From Streptomyces vinaceus (GTDB taxonomy: Bacteria > Actinomycetota > Actinomycetes > Streptomycetales > Streptomycetaceae): a stretch of DNA of 64,000 nt. The DNA lies in NCBI RefSeq assembly GCF_008704935.1, contig NZ_CP023692.1, positions 4,617,001-4,681,000 of the forward strand, read 5' to 3'. This document shows, in pieces, positions 33,255-41,904 of this stretch (position 1 is its first letter; the number at the start of each line of letters is the position of its first letter). Position numbers and translations under genes: made by a program. The notes under the pieces are model-generated. The model had not been told where the DNA came from and ran no database searches. It saw nothing but the letters and a program-made list of their open reading frames with translations.

Positions 33255-34979
33255 TTGACGGCCTCCCCAGGTGACGGCGAGCACGCGGCCCGCGAGGGCT
33301 ATTACCCCGATCCGTCCATCCCCGGGTTCGTCCGGTACTGGAACGGCCGCAACTGGGTGCCCGGGACGAGCCGCCCCGCCGCTGCCACGGCTGCCGCCAA
33401 CGCCGCCGCCCCGTCGGCCGCCGCCCCTTCCGCCGCCGCCCGGTCCGACGAGACGGGGCCGGTGTTCCTGGACGAGACCGGGATGAGCGAGGCGCTGGCG
33501 CAGCCGGCCGCCCCCGCCGAGCCCGCGGCCTCGTGGCAGGCCGATCCCGTGCACCAGTCCGGCTTCGGCGGGTCCCGCGACCACCGGGTGTCCTGGGGCA
33601 GCCCGGCTCAGGCGGAGCCCGACGCGGGGCACGCGTCCGCCCGTTCGGCGCCGGCGGGGCTCTCGCCGGGCCGCGGGCCGCACCCGGAGCCGCTGGAGCC
33701 GGCCGAGCGGGCCGAGCGCGGACCGGGGGTCTCCTTCGCCCGGACGCCTTCCGCGACCGCGGAGCGGTTCCCGGCGCAGGCCGGCGTACGGGGCTCCGCG
33801 GAGAGCGTGGGCATCCTGTCGGCCCGCTCCCCGGCCGCCGCCCCGGCCCCGGCTCCCGCCCCGGCTCGGGCTCCGGCCCCGGCTCCCGCTCCGGCCCCGG
33901 GTCCCGCTCCGGCCGCCGCCCCGGCCCCGGCTCCCGCCCCGGTGTCCGTCGAACCCGAGTGGCCCGCCGCCCCGGGCACCGGCGCCGGCCCGTCCGGCCT
34001 CACCTCCTCCTGGCCGCAGACCCCCCTGCGCCGCGAGACGGCACCCGAGCCGGAGACCCCGGCGGGCCGGTACCCGGTGGCCGGCGCCGACCCGGGGAGG
34101 CCGGCCCGGCGCGACCCGGACGCGGGGCACCGCCCCGGAGCCACCGCGGACCCTTTCGCGCCGGAGGCACCGTCGGCCGGGCAGGCCCCGGCGGAGCCCC
34201 GCCCCGCGCCCGGAGCCCGGTCGGCCCCCGGGTCCGGCCATGCCTCCGCCGCCCCTTCCCGCCGGGCGGGCGGCGGTCCCACGTCGGCGGAGCGCGCCCC
34301 CGAGGCCGGGGGAGCCGCGGCGGACCGCCCCGCCCCGGGCTCCCGCAGGGCCGGCGCCCCCGCCGAAGCGGAGCGCGCCCCCGGCGCCGGAGGGGACCAG
34401 GCGGAACGCCGCCCGGGAGCCGGACCGGCGGCCGGCCGGGCCGCGGCGGCGGACGGCAGCGGCGTCCCCCGGGTCACCGACCGGGCGGTGTTCGAGCGGA
34501 TGGCCGAGCGGGCCACCCGGCCCGCCGGGCTCGTACGCCGGGCCGTGGCCCGCACCCTGGACACCCTCGTGTTCGGCGCGGTCGCGGCGGCCACGGCCCG
34601 GCCCCTCCTCCCCGCGGCCGCCGCCCACCTCGAAGCCAAGGTGGACGCCGCCAAGGGCAGCGGCCGGACCACCACCGTCTGGCTGTTCGACACCACCATC
34701 GCCGGCTACCTCGGCCTGGTCCTGGCCGCCGTACTCCTCTTCGGGGTCTTCTACGAGGCGCTCCCCACCGCCCGCTGGGGCCGCACCCCCGGCAAGAAGC
34801 TCCTCGGGATCCGGGTCCTGTCCGCCGCCACCCTCCGGCCGCCCACCTTCGGCGCGGCCCTGCGCCGCTGGCTGGTGTACGCGCTCCTCGGACTCCCCGG
34901 CAGCCTCTGGTGCCTCGGGGACGGCCCGCGCCGCAGGGGCTGGCACGACCGGGCGGCCAAGACGTACGTCTCCCGCTGA
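33255..34979 (+). CDS. DUF2510-RDD membrane protein with a long Pro/Ala linker
   Basis: A 574-residue protein. Residues about 12-36 are a DUF2510 segment (GYYPDPSIPGFVRYWNGRNW). Residues 40-415 are disordered, rich in Pro, Ala, Gly and Arg, with a pure Ala-Pro run near 200-230. The C-terminal RDD domain (about 415-574) has ARRAVARTLDTLVFGAVAA-like TM1 sequence, WLFDTTIAGYLGLVLAAVLL, then FYEALPTARWGRTPGKKLLG and RRWLVYALLGLPGSLWCLGD. Transport or sensing function is unknown. The start is probably TTG 33255 (CGGAG nine bases upstream); TTG 33246 is the alternative. A second RDD gene follows. Confidence 0.82.
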   Translation: MTASPGDGEHAAREGYYPDPSIPGFVRYWNGRNWVPGTSRPAAATAAANAAAPSAAAPSAAARSDETGPVFLDETGMSEALAQPAAPAEPAASWQADPVHQSGFGGSRDHRVSWGSPAQAEPDAGHASARSAPAGLSPGRGPHPEPLEPAERAERGPGVSFARTPSATAERFPAQAGVRGSAESVGILSARSPAAAPAPAPAPARAPAPAPAPAPGPAPAAAPAPAPAPVSVEPEWPAAPGTGAGPSGLTSSWPQTPLRRETAPEPETPAGRYPVAGADPGRPARRDPDAGHRPGATADPFAPEAPSAGQAPAEPRPAPGARSAPGSGHASAAPSRRAGGGPTSAERAPEAGGAAADRPAPGSRRAGAPAEAERAPGAGGDQAERRPGAGPAAGRAAAADGSGVPRVTDRAVFERMAERATRPAGLVRRAVARTLDTLVFGAVAAATARPLLPAAAAHLEAKVDAAKGSGRTTTVWLFDTTIAGYLGLVLAAVLLFGVFYEALPTARWGRTPGKKLLGIRVLSAATLRPPTFGAALRRWLVYALLGLPGSLWCLGDGPRRRGWHDRAAKTYVSR

Positions 34980-35067
34980 CGCCGCCGCGGCGGGGCGCCG
35001 GGGCCCCCTTCCCCCGAACGGACGCCGTCCCGTTGCGGGGTCCGCGGAGCCGGGTTCGACTCGGGCC

Positions 35068-35799
35068 ATGAGTACCGATCAGCCGCCGCCGGGCCAGCCG
35101 CCCGAGGACGACCCGTTCCTCAAGAAGCCCCAGGAGCCGACGCCTCCGTCGGGCGGTTCGCCGTACGACCGGCCCCCGGGCGGGGCTCCGCCCCCGCCGC
35201 CGGGGGGCCCGTACGGCGGCAGCGGCGCGGGGGGCGGCGGTTACCCGCCCCCGCCGCCGCCCCCGCCGCCCGGAGGCCCGTACGGCGGCAGCGGCGGCTA
35301 CGGCATGCCCGATCCGCTCGCCGGGATGCCCCCGCTGGCCGACTTCGGCAAGCGGCTCGCCGCCCGCATCATCGACGTGGTCATCGTGCTCATCCCGCTG
35401 TTCCTCATCCAGCTGGCGTTCGGCACGAACCGGTACACGGTCGAGACGAACAAGGGCGAGGACGTCAGCGAGGTCTTCACCAAGTCGTACAGCGGCAGCG
35501 GCCTGGCGATGACGCTGATCTCGATCCTGTTCTTCGTCGGCTACGACTGGTGGTTCGCGAAGAAGGACGGCCGGACGATCGGCAAGAGGGCGCTCGGGCT
35601 GCGCGTGGCGATGCTCAACGACGGCAGCGTCCCGCAGTCGGGCGCGTCGCTCGGCCGCGCCGCCATGCTCTGGCTGCCGGCGCTCATCTGCTGTCCCTGC
35701 CTGTGGCAGATCGTGCTGATCGTGTCGATCCTCGTGGACAAGCCGTACAAGCAGGGTCTGCACGACAAGGTGGGCAAGACCGTGGTGGTCACCGCATAA
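35068..35799 (+). CDS. RDD family membrane protein with a Pro/Gly-rich N-terminus
   Basis: A 243-residue membrane protein. Residues 1-85 are cytoplasmic and proline-rich, with two GGPYGGSG repeats and a nine-proline run. The RDD domain covers about 92-243: DFGKRLAARIIDVVIVLIPL (with the Arg...Asp-Asp-like signature at the first helix), LISILFFVGYDWWFAKKDGR, TIGKRALGLRVAML and QGLHDKVGKTVVV. It lies 88 bases after the larger RDD gene on the same strand, likely co-transcribed. Homologues are often annotated as of unknown function; ion transport has been shown for some. Confidence 0.85.
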   Translation: MSTDQPPPGQPPEDDPFLKKPQEPTPPSGGSPYDRPPGGAPPPPPGGPYGGSGAGGGGYPPPPPPPPPGGPYGGSGGYGMPDPLAGMPPLADFGKRLAARIIDVVIVLIPLFLIQLAFGTNRYTVETNKGEDVSEVFTKSYSGSGLAMTLISILFFVGYDWWFAKKDGRTIGKRALGLRVAMLNDGSVPQSGASLGRAAMLWLPALICCPCLWQIVLIVSILVDKPYKQGLHDKVGKTVVVTA

Positions 35800-35826
35800 C
35801 GGCGCGGCGCGCCGGCGGACGACGAC

Positions 35827-36207
35827 TCAGTGGTGGACCGGCTGTTCGACGGCGGCCGTCCGGGGCTCAGGCGCCCGGGCGGCCGCCGCGGCGTCCGCCG
35901 GGACCGGCGCGGGCGTGGCCCCGGGCGCGCTCCCGGAGCCGCTCGCGGGCGTGATTTCGGTAACACCGGGGGAAACGTGGGGGGTGCGGGCGGTGGCCCG
36001 GGCCGTCCCGGCCGGAGCCGCGTGCCGGCCGCGGCGGCGGGGGCTGGCCGCGGTGAGCGCGACGAGCAGCCCGAGGGCCAGTGCGGCGGTGGTGATGACG
36101 GCGATTCCGCTCCCCGTGCTCGTCTGCGAGAGCAGCAGCATGGCGATGGTCGACACGACGACGGTGGCGGACCCGTAGAACAACTGGGCGGCAGTCGGAC
36201 GCGGCAT
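35827..36207 (-). CDS. small two-helix membrane protein
   Basis: A 126-residue protein with two predicted membrane helices near the N-terminus (AAQLFYGSATVVVSTIAMLL and IAVITTAALALGLLVALTAA) followed by a basic turn (PRRRGRH) and a 70-residue Ala/Pro-rich tail. No family recognised. The start at ATG 36207 (MPRPTAAQ) places the first helix at a normal distance from the N-terminus; a further ATG at 36249 would add 14 polar residues. It is divergent from the M6 protease gene. Confidence 0.6.
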   Translation of the reverse strand: MPRPTAAQLFYGSATVVVSTIAMLLLSQTSTGSGIAVITTAALALGLLVALTAASPRRRGRHAAPAGTARATARTPHVSPGVTEITPASGSGSAPGATPAPVPADAAAAARAPEPRTAAVEQPVHH

Positions 36208-36591
36208 GGCGGTATCCGTCCTCAAGGCGGGGAGGGGGAGTCGGCTCAACTCGGTCGCGCGTCAAGTGACTCTACGTCGGGGGATTCCCGAGCGGAACCG
36301 CCAGTAAGCGTGACCTAACCCACGGTGCCCGGCGCACGGGGGGCGTACGGGATCATTCCCGCGTCACACGCCGGGGTCGTGACGCGGCCTTCGTCCCATA
36401 TGGCAGAGGAACGTCCGTATACCGGAACTGCCTGACCGCATAGTGCAGTTGTAAGGAACAAGTCAAGGTCTGTCTTTTCCCTCGACTCTCCGGTCAAATG
36501 TCGTCACTTGAGACGCGCGCCGCGCGGAACCCCCCACTCCAACGGAGATGTTCCGACCTGTGTCGCGGCCGCGGGAGGGGAACGACATCAA
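36208..36591. promoter_or_regulatory. 384-base divergent control region of the M6 protease gene
   Basis: No gene seen. It contains a perfect 8-bp inverted repeat, CGCGTCAC and GTGACGCG, at 36360-36386 with an 11-base spacer. An AT-richer stretch (36430-36500) is the probable promoter of the protease gene. GGGAGGGG lies about 12 bases before the GTG start. Confidence 0.5.
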
Positions 36592-39003
36592 GTGACCAGC
36601 AATTCCGCTCGCAGACGAGCGCTGCGCGCCGCAGCCGTCGGTGTGACCCTGGCCGCCACCGCGGCTTCCGGCGCCTTCCTCGTCACTGCACAGGCTTCCG
36701 AGGCGCCGTCGACCGCGCCCGCCTCGAACCGGCAGGACCCGACCGCCGCCTCGAAGGAGGCGGTCCAGCACAACCTCAAGGGCCCGTTCAGCGACCAGCA
36801 GGCGCAGGCGCGCGAAGCCGCCCTGGACCAGGTCCTGTCCGGTAAGAAGGCCGTGGAGCAGCGGGGCGCTTCCAAGGTCGTCAAGCTCGACGACAAGAAG
36901 TACGTCGAGCTCGGCCGCGAGAAGACCGACAAGATCTTCACGATCCTCGTCGAGTTCGGCGACCAGGTCGACAACACGACCATGTTCGACCCGGACGGTC
37001 CCGACGGCCCCAAGCCGGCGGTCCCGAAGTACGGCGGCACCCCCGGTCCGCTGCACAACACCATCGCGCAGCCGGACCGCAAGGACAACAACAGCACCGC
37101 CTGGCGCAAGGACTTCAGCCGCGACTACTTCCAGGACCTGTACTTCGGTACCGGCAACGGCAAGGACTCGCTGAAGACCTACTACGAGAAGACCTCCTCG
37201 GGTCGCTACTCGGTCGACGGCCAGGTCGCCGACTGGGTCAAGATCCCGAACAACGAGGCCCGCTACGGCTCCAACTACTGCGGCCAGACCAACTGCGCCA
37301 ACGTGTGGGACACCGTCCGCGACGGTGTCAACGCCTGGGTCGACGCCCAGAAGAAGGCCGGCAAGTCCGACGCCGACATCAAGGCCACGCTGGCGCAGTA
37401 CGACCAGTGGGACCGCAACGACTTCGACGGCGACGGCAACTTCAACGAGCCCGACGGCTACATCGACCACTTCCAGATCGTCCACGCGGGCGAGGACGAG
37501 TCGGCCGGCGGCGGCGTGCAGGGCACCAACGCCCTGTGGGCGCACCGCTGGTACGCCTACGGCACCGACGCGGGCAAGACCGGCCCGGCCAACAACAAGG
37601 CCGGCGGTACCCAGATCGGCAACACCGGCATCTGGGTCGGCGACTACACGATGCAGCCGGAGAACGGCGGCCTCGGCGTCTTCGCGCACGAGTACGGCCA
37701 CGACCTCGGTCTGCCGGACCTCTACGACACCTCCGGTGGCGGCGAGAACTCGGTCGGTTTCTGGTCCCTGATGTCGGCCGGCTCCTGGCTCGGCGAGGGC
37801 AAGGACTCCATAGGCGACATGCCGGGCGACATGACCGCCTGGGACAAGCTCCAGCTGGGCTGGCTGAACTACGACACGGCCAAGGCCGCGACGAAGTCCA
37901 CCCACAAGCTGGGTGTGTCGGAGTACAACACCAAGGACAAGCAGGCGCTGGTCGTCGAGCTGCCGAAGAAGCAGGTCAAGACCGACATCGTCGCTCCCGC
38001 CGAGGGCTCCTCGCAGTGGTGGAGCAACATGGGTGACGACCTCAAGAACACCCTCACCCGCTCGATCGACCTGACCGGCAAGTCCTCCGCCGCCCTGTCC
38101 CTCAAGGGCTGGTGGGACATCGAGAAGGACTACGACTACCTCTACACCGAGGTGTCCACCGACGGCGGCGCCACCTGGACGGTCCTCAACGGCACGGCCA
38201 ACGGCAAGGCCATCCCGGCCGACGCCGCGGGCAACGCCGGCCTGACCGACGTCTCCGGCGGCTGGCAGGACCTGAAGTTCCCGCTCGACGCCTACGCCGG
38301 CAAGAAGGTCGACCTCCGCTTCCGCTACCAGACGGACGGCGGCGCGGGCGGCAAGGGCTTCACCGCCGACGCCCTCGCGATCACCGCGGACGGCCAGACC
38401 CTGTTCACCGACGGCGCCGAGAACGGCGACAACGGCTGGACCGCCAAGGGCTTCTCCCGCCAGGGCTCCGGGTTCACCAAGGAGTACCCGCAGTACTACA
38501 TCGCGGAGAACCGCCGCTACGTGTCGTACGACTCCACCCTCAAGGTGGGCCCGTACAACTTCGGCTGGGCCAACTCGAAGCCGGGCTGGGTCGAGCACTA
38601 CCCGTACCAGGACGGCCTGCTGATCTGGCTCTGGGACAAGTCCCAGAAGGACAACAACACCAGCCAGCACCCGGGCTCGGGTCTGATCCTCCCGATCGAC
38701 GCCAACGCCAAGCCGATGAAGTGGTCGGACGGCACCCTGCTGCGCAACAAGATCCAGCCGTACGACGCGACCTTCAGCGCGTACTCGACGGACGCGTTCA
38801 CCCTGCACAAGAACGGTGAGTCGCTGTTCCTGAAGCCGAAGCCCGCCAACCTGGTCTTCGACGACCACAAGGGCAAGTACTACTACGACGAGAACCCGAC
38901 CGGTTCGGTGAAGGTCGCTGACACCAACACCAAGATCAAGATCGTGAAGGAGCCGTACGACGGTCTCCAGATGACGGTCGAGGTCGGCCCCGCCGCCAAG
39001 TAA
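36592..39003 (+). CDS. secreted M6-family (immune inhibitor A-like) metalloprotease
   Basis: An 803-residue secreted protease. A twin-Arg-like or Sec signal (NSARRRALRAAAVGVTLAAT) ends near residue 38 (AQAS). A propeptide precedes the catalytic domain with FTILVEFGDQVDN and the zinc site HEYGHDLGLPD near residue 366 (HExxHxxGxxD), followed by the Met-turn WSLMSAGSW. The C-terminal half holds beta-rich domains with VSTDGGATWTVLNGTANG and KVDLRFRYQTDGGAGGKGF, typical of M6 enzymes. It would degrade extracellular protein. The GTG start at 36592 follows GGGAGGGG. The gene is monocistronic with its own terminator; long upstream region suggests developmental control. Confidence 0.92.
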   Translation: MTSNSARRRALRAAAVGVTLAATAASGAFLVTAQASEAPSTAPASNRQDPTAASKEAVQHNLKGPFSDQQAQAREAALDQVLSGKKAVEQRGASKVVKLDDKKYVELGREKTDKIFTILVEFGDQVDNTTMFDPDGPDGPKPAVPKYGGTPGPLHNTIAQPDRKDNNSTAWRKDFSRDYFQDLYFGTGNGKDSLKTYYEKTSSGRYSVDGQVADWVKIPNNEARYGSNYCGQTNCANVWDTVRDGVNAWVDAQKKAGKSDADIKATLAQYDQWDRNDFDGDGNFNEPDGYIDHFQIVHAGEDESAGGGVQGTNALWAHRWYAYGTDAGKTGPANNKAGGTQIGNTGIWVGDYTMQPENGGLGVFAHEYGHDLGLPDLYDTSGGGENSVGFWSLMSAGSWLGEGKDSIGDMPGDMTAWDKLQLGWLNYDTAKAATKSTHKLGVSEYNTKDKQALVVELPKKQVKTDIVAPAEGSSQWWSNMGDDLKNTLTRSIDLTGKSSAALSLKGWWDIEKDYDYLYTEVSTDGGATWTVLNGTANGKAIPADAAGNAGLTDVSGGWQDLKFPLDAYAGKKVDLRFRYQTDGGAGGKGFTADALAITADGQTLFTDGAENGDNGWTAKGFSRQGSGFTKEYPQYYIAENRRYVSYDSTLKVGPYNFGWANSKPGWVEHYPYQDGLLIWLWDKSQKDNNTSQHPGSGLILPIDANAKPMKWSDGTLLRNKIQPYDATFSAYSTDAFTLHKNGESLFLKPKPANLVFDDHKGKYYYDENPTGSVKVADTNTKIKIVKEPYDGLQMTVEVGPAAK

Positions 39004-39029
39004 TTCGGTAAACCCGCAGGTCAAAGCAT

Positions 39030-39065
39030 GATCGGCCGTCGCCCTCTAGCGGGCGGCGGCCGATC
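39030..39065 (+). terminator. terminator after the M6 protease gene
   Basis: 15-bp stem, GATCGGCCGTCGCCC against GGGCGGCGGCCGATC with one G-T pair, and loop TCTAGC. Confidence 0.75.
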
Positions 39066-39116
39066 GCGTTTAGATGCGGGTGCGAGTTTTTCTTATTGAC
39101 GGGGGAGCTGAAGATC

Positions 39117-39419
39117 ATGCCCGGTGGAGGTTTCGTCAGATTGCCAGGCGGCAGCGTGGTGGTCGCGCTCACGCTGCCGCGGCCCTGCGGCGAGGGCGGG
39201 AACGTCCGCGTCCTGGTGCACGCCGCGAACCGGGCCCGCGCCCTGACCAGGCTGCGGAACCTCGGGATGCGGGCGGTGTACCTGCGCGGCAACGCGCAGC
39301 CCCCGACCCCCGACGAGGTCACGGCCGTCCTGCACCATCCGGACGGCCTGCTGTGGCGCGGCGCACCGGACCGGGCCCAGGAGCTCTGGCACCCGATCCG
39401 GGCCCTGCTGGGCCAGTAG
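39117..39419 (+). CDS. small conserved-type hypothetical protein
   Basis: A 100-residue soluble protein starting MPGGGFVRLPGGSVVVALTL. GGGGGAG lies 9 bases before the ATG. Its middle, RVLVHAANRARALTRLRNLG, then MRAVYLRGNAQPPTPDEVTA and a closing WRGAPDRAQELWHPI, suggest a compact alpha/beta fold. I do not recognise a named family. It lies between the protease terminator and pncA with no obvious partner. Confidence 0.65.
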   Translation: MPGGGFVRLPGGSVVVALTLPRPCGEGGNVRVLVHAANRARALTRLRNLGMRAVYLRGNAQPPTPDEVTAVLHHPDGLLWRGAPDRAQELWHPIRALLGQ

Positions 39420-39445
39420 GCCACCAGCCACCAGCCACCAGGCCA

Positions 39446-40057
39446 CTAGGCCGCTGAAGGCCCCTGGCGGGGGCTCTCGCCGATCAGCTTGACGCCGGCC
39501 GAACGGAGCTCCTCCACCGCCCGGACGGCGCTGTGAGGGGCCACGGCGGCCGTCAGGTCCAGCAGCACGCGGGTCGCGAAGCCCTCGCGGGCCGCGTCGA
39601 GGGCCGTGGCCCGTACGCAGTGGTCGGTGGCGATCCCGACGACGTCGACCTCGGTGACCTCGCGCTCGCGCAGCCAGCGCGCGAGCCCGGTGCCGTTCTC
39701 GTCGGAGCCCTCGAAACCGCTGTACGCGGCGGCGTACGCGCCCTTGTCGAAGACGGCGGCGACGGCGCCGGAGGCGACGGCGGGGGCGAAGTTCGGGTGG
39801 AACCCGACGCCCTCGGTCCCGGCGACGCAGTGCACCGGCCAGGAGGTCTCGTAGTCCGGCTCGGCCGGGGGGTGCGCGAAGTGCGACCCGGGGTCGACGT
39901 GGTGGTCGCGGGTGGCGACCACGTGCCGGTAACCGGCCGTGGCCTGGCCGATCAGCTCGGTGATCGCGGCGGCGACGTCGGCCCCGCCGGTGACCGCGAG
40001 GCTGCCGCCTTCGCAGAAGTCGTTCTGTACGTCGACGACGATCAGTGCGCGGTGCAT
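39446..40057 (-). CDS. pncA: nicotinamidase
   Basis: A 203-residue isochorismatase-fold hydrolase converting nicotinamide to nicotinate for NAD salvage. The catalytic Asp is in ALIVVDVQNDFCEGGS (residue 9), Lys in AAVFDKGAYAAAYSGFEG near 108, and Cys in VVGIATDHCVRATALDAARE near 148. The metal ligands occur in DHHVDPGSHFAHPP. Length suits the family. It lies on the same strand just downstream of pncB (122 bases), so the two consecutive salvage steps are likely co-transcribed. The enzyme would also activate pyrazinamide. Confidence 0.93.
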   Translation of the reverse strand: MHRALIVVDVQNDFCEGGSLAVTGGADVAAAITELIGQATAGYRHVVATRDHHVDPGSHFAHPPAEPDYETSWPVHCVAGTEGVGFHPNFAPAVASGAVAAVFDKGAYAAAYSGFEGSDENGTGLARWLREREVTEVDVVGIATDHCVRATALDAAREGFATRVLLDLTAAVAPHSAVRAVEELRSAGVKLIGESPRQGPSAA

Positions 40058-40179
40058 GTCGCGTGTCCTTCGGTTGTCGTGTGTGCCGCTGCGCGGGCTC
40101 TTCCCCCGCCCCGCCCCTTCCCGAAACCGGGGGCGGCACCCCCGGCATCCCGGGTCCCCCCCCCGGCTCCCGCGCGGGG

Positions 40180-41508
40180 CTACGCGTACTCGGTGGGGAT
40201 CACGGCCTCGCCCCGCGAGAGCTGCGTCGCGGAGAGCGGCAGGGTCGCGAGGGCCCCGCGGTGGCGGTCGCGCGCGGCTTGCAGGGACTCCCGCGCCACC
40301 ACCTCGCCCGCCTTCACGAGCTGGACGAGGAGCTGCTCGTCCGCGAGCGCCGCGGGGACCGCGCCGGTGCCGACCACCTCGGCCTCCGCGACCCCCTCGG
40401 CGTCCTTGCGCCGCGCCGCCCACTTGCGGCCGCCGATCGAGGTCTTGCCGCCCGAGGACTTCTTCGCCACCGCCACCAGCGGGGCCTTGGGGTCCGCCGA
40501 GGCGGCCCGCGCCACCAGCTTGTAGACCATCGAGCACGTCGGGTGCCCGCTGCCGGTCACGAGCTGCGTGCCGACCCCGTACGCGTCCACCGGAGCGGCC
40601 GCCAGCGAGGCGATCGCGTACTCGTCCAGGTCCGAGGTGACCACGATCTTCGTCGCCGTCGCCCCCAGCTCGTCGAGCTGCTGGCGCACCCGGTGCGCGA
40701 CCAGCAGCAGGTCGCCGGAGTCGATCCGGACCGCTCCCAGCCCCGTACCGGCCACCTCGACGGCCGTCCGTACGGCCTCCGCCACGTCGTACGTGTCCAC
40801 CAGCAGTGTGGTCCCGCTGCCCAGCGAGGCCACCTGGGCCCGGAACGCGTCCCGCTCGGAGTCGTGCACCAGCGTGAAGGCGTGCGCCGAGGTCCCGACC
40901 GTCGGGATCCCGTACCGGAAGCCGGCCGCCAGGTCCGAGGTGGAGGTGAAGCCGCCGACGTACGCGGCCCGCGAGGCCGCCACCGCCGCCAGCTCGTGGG
41001 TGCGCCGCGCGCCCATCTCGATCAGCGGGCGCCCGCCGGCGGCCGAGGCCATCCGGGAGGCGGCGGCCGCGATCGCCGAGTCGTGGTTCAGGATCGACAG
41101 GATCACGGTCTCCAGCAGCACGCACTCGGCGAAGCTGCCCTCGACGCGCAGGAGCGGCGAGCCGGGGAAGTAGACCTCGCCCTCCGGGTAGCCCCAGATG
41201 TCGCCCGAGAAGCGGTACGAGGCCAGCCAGTCCAGGGTCCGCATGTCGACGACGGCCCGCTCGCGCAGGAACTCCAGCACGGCCGTGTCGAAGCGGAAGT
41301 TCTCCACCGCGTCCAGGACGCGGCCGGTGCCCGCCACCACCCCGTAGCGGCGCCCCTCGGGCAGCCGACGGGTGAAGACCTCGAAGACCGACCTGCGGTC
41401 GGCCGTGCCGTTCGCCAGGGCGGCCTGCAGCATCGTGAGCTCGTAATGATCAGTGAAGAGCGCTGTCGACGGCACGTCCACCGGCAGGCCCAGGTCCGCA
41501 GGGTTCAT
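40180..41508 (-). CDS. pncB: nicotinate phosphoribosyltransferase
   Basis: A 442-residue enzyme joining nicotinate and PRPP to nicotinate mononucleotide. The N-terminus has STALFTDHYELTMLQAALAN, then FEVFTRRLPEGRRYGVVAGT. The phosphate/PRPP region is VRIDSGDLLLVAHRVRQQLD, SDLDEYAIASLAAAPVDAYG and VGTQLVTGSGHPTCSMVYKL. It is upstream of pncA on the same strand and divergent from clpS with an 80-base shared control region that holds a near-perfect inverted repeat. ATG 41508 is chosen; the longer reading has no support. Confidence 0.94.
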   Translation of the reverse strand: MNPADLGLPVDVPSTALFTDHYELTMLQAALANGTADRRSVFEVFTRRLPEGRRYGVVAGTGRVLDAVENFRFDTAVLEFLRERAVVDMRTLDWLASYRFSGDIWGYPEGEVYFPGSPLLRVEGSFAECVLLETVILSILNHDSAIAAAASRMASAAGGRPLIEMGARRTHELAAVAASRAAYVGGFTSTSDLAAGFRYGIPTVGTSAHAFTLVHDSERDAFRAQVASLGSGTTLLVDTYDVAEAVRTAVEVAGTGLGAVRIDSGDLLLVAHRVRQQLDELGATATKIVVTSDLDEYAIASLAAAPVDAYGVGTQLVTGSGHPTCSMVYKLVARAASADPKAPLVAVAKKSSGGKTSIGGRKWAARRKDAEGVAEAEVVGTGAVPAALADEQLLVQLVKAGEVVARESLQAARDRHRGALATLPLSATQLSRGEAVIPTEYA

Positions 41509-41526
41509 GCCCCGGATGCTAGCGCA

Positions 41527-41549
41527 CATTTCGTCAAAGTGACGAGATG
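41527..41549. promoter_or_regulatory. inverted repeat in the pncB/clpS divergent promoter
   Basis: Arms CATTTCGTCA and TGACGAGATG, with one mismatch, flank the spacer AAG. It lies 19 bases before the pncB start and 41 before clpS. A regulator of NAD salvage is a reasonable guess; no known consensus was matched. Confidence 0.5.
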
Positions 41550-41589
41550 TCGGGACCCGTTTGTGCGACCGGCCGGTCGCAGTGGCAGC

Positions 41590-41904
41590 ATGGGACAAGT
41601 GAGTGTTGCTCCCATTGAGATCGAACGCACCGAGTCGGCCGAAGAGACCTTCGCGGTCCCCGAACCCGACGTTCCCTGGGTGACCCTGGTGCACAACGAC
41701 CCGGTCAACCTCATGAGCTACGTGACGTACGTGTTCCAGGCGTACTTCGGCTACTCCAAGGACAAGGCGCACAAGCTGATGCTCGACGTCCACCACAAGG
41801 GGCGTGCGGTCGTCTCCAGCGGCAGCCGCGAGGAAATGGAGCGCGACGTGCAGGCCATGCACGGCTACGGCCTGTGGGCGACCCTCTCCCAGGACCGCTT
41901 CTGA
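41590..41904 (+). CDS. clpS: ATP-dependent Clp protease adaptor ClpS
   Basis: A 104-residue adaptor that brings N-degron substrates to ClpC/ClpA. The core is intact: VPWVTLVHNDPVNLMSYVTY, with the Asn-Asp of the substrate pocket, then VFQAYFGYSKDKAHKLMLDV and HHKGRAVVSSGSREEMERD. GTG 41599 is an alternative start. The stop overlaps the ATG of the DUF2017 gene by one base (TGATG), a pairing seen across actinomycetes. Confidence 0.95.
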   Translation: MGQVSVAPIEIERTESAEETFAVPEPDVPWVTLVHNDPVNLMSYVTYVFQAYFGYSKDKAHKLMLDVHHKGRAVVSSGSREEMERDVQAMHGYGLWATLSQDRF

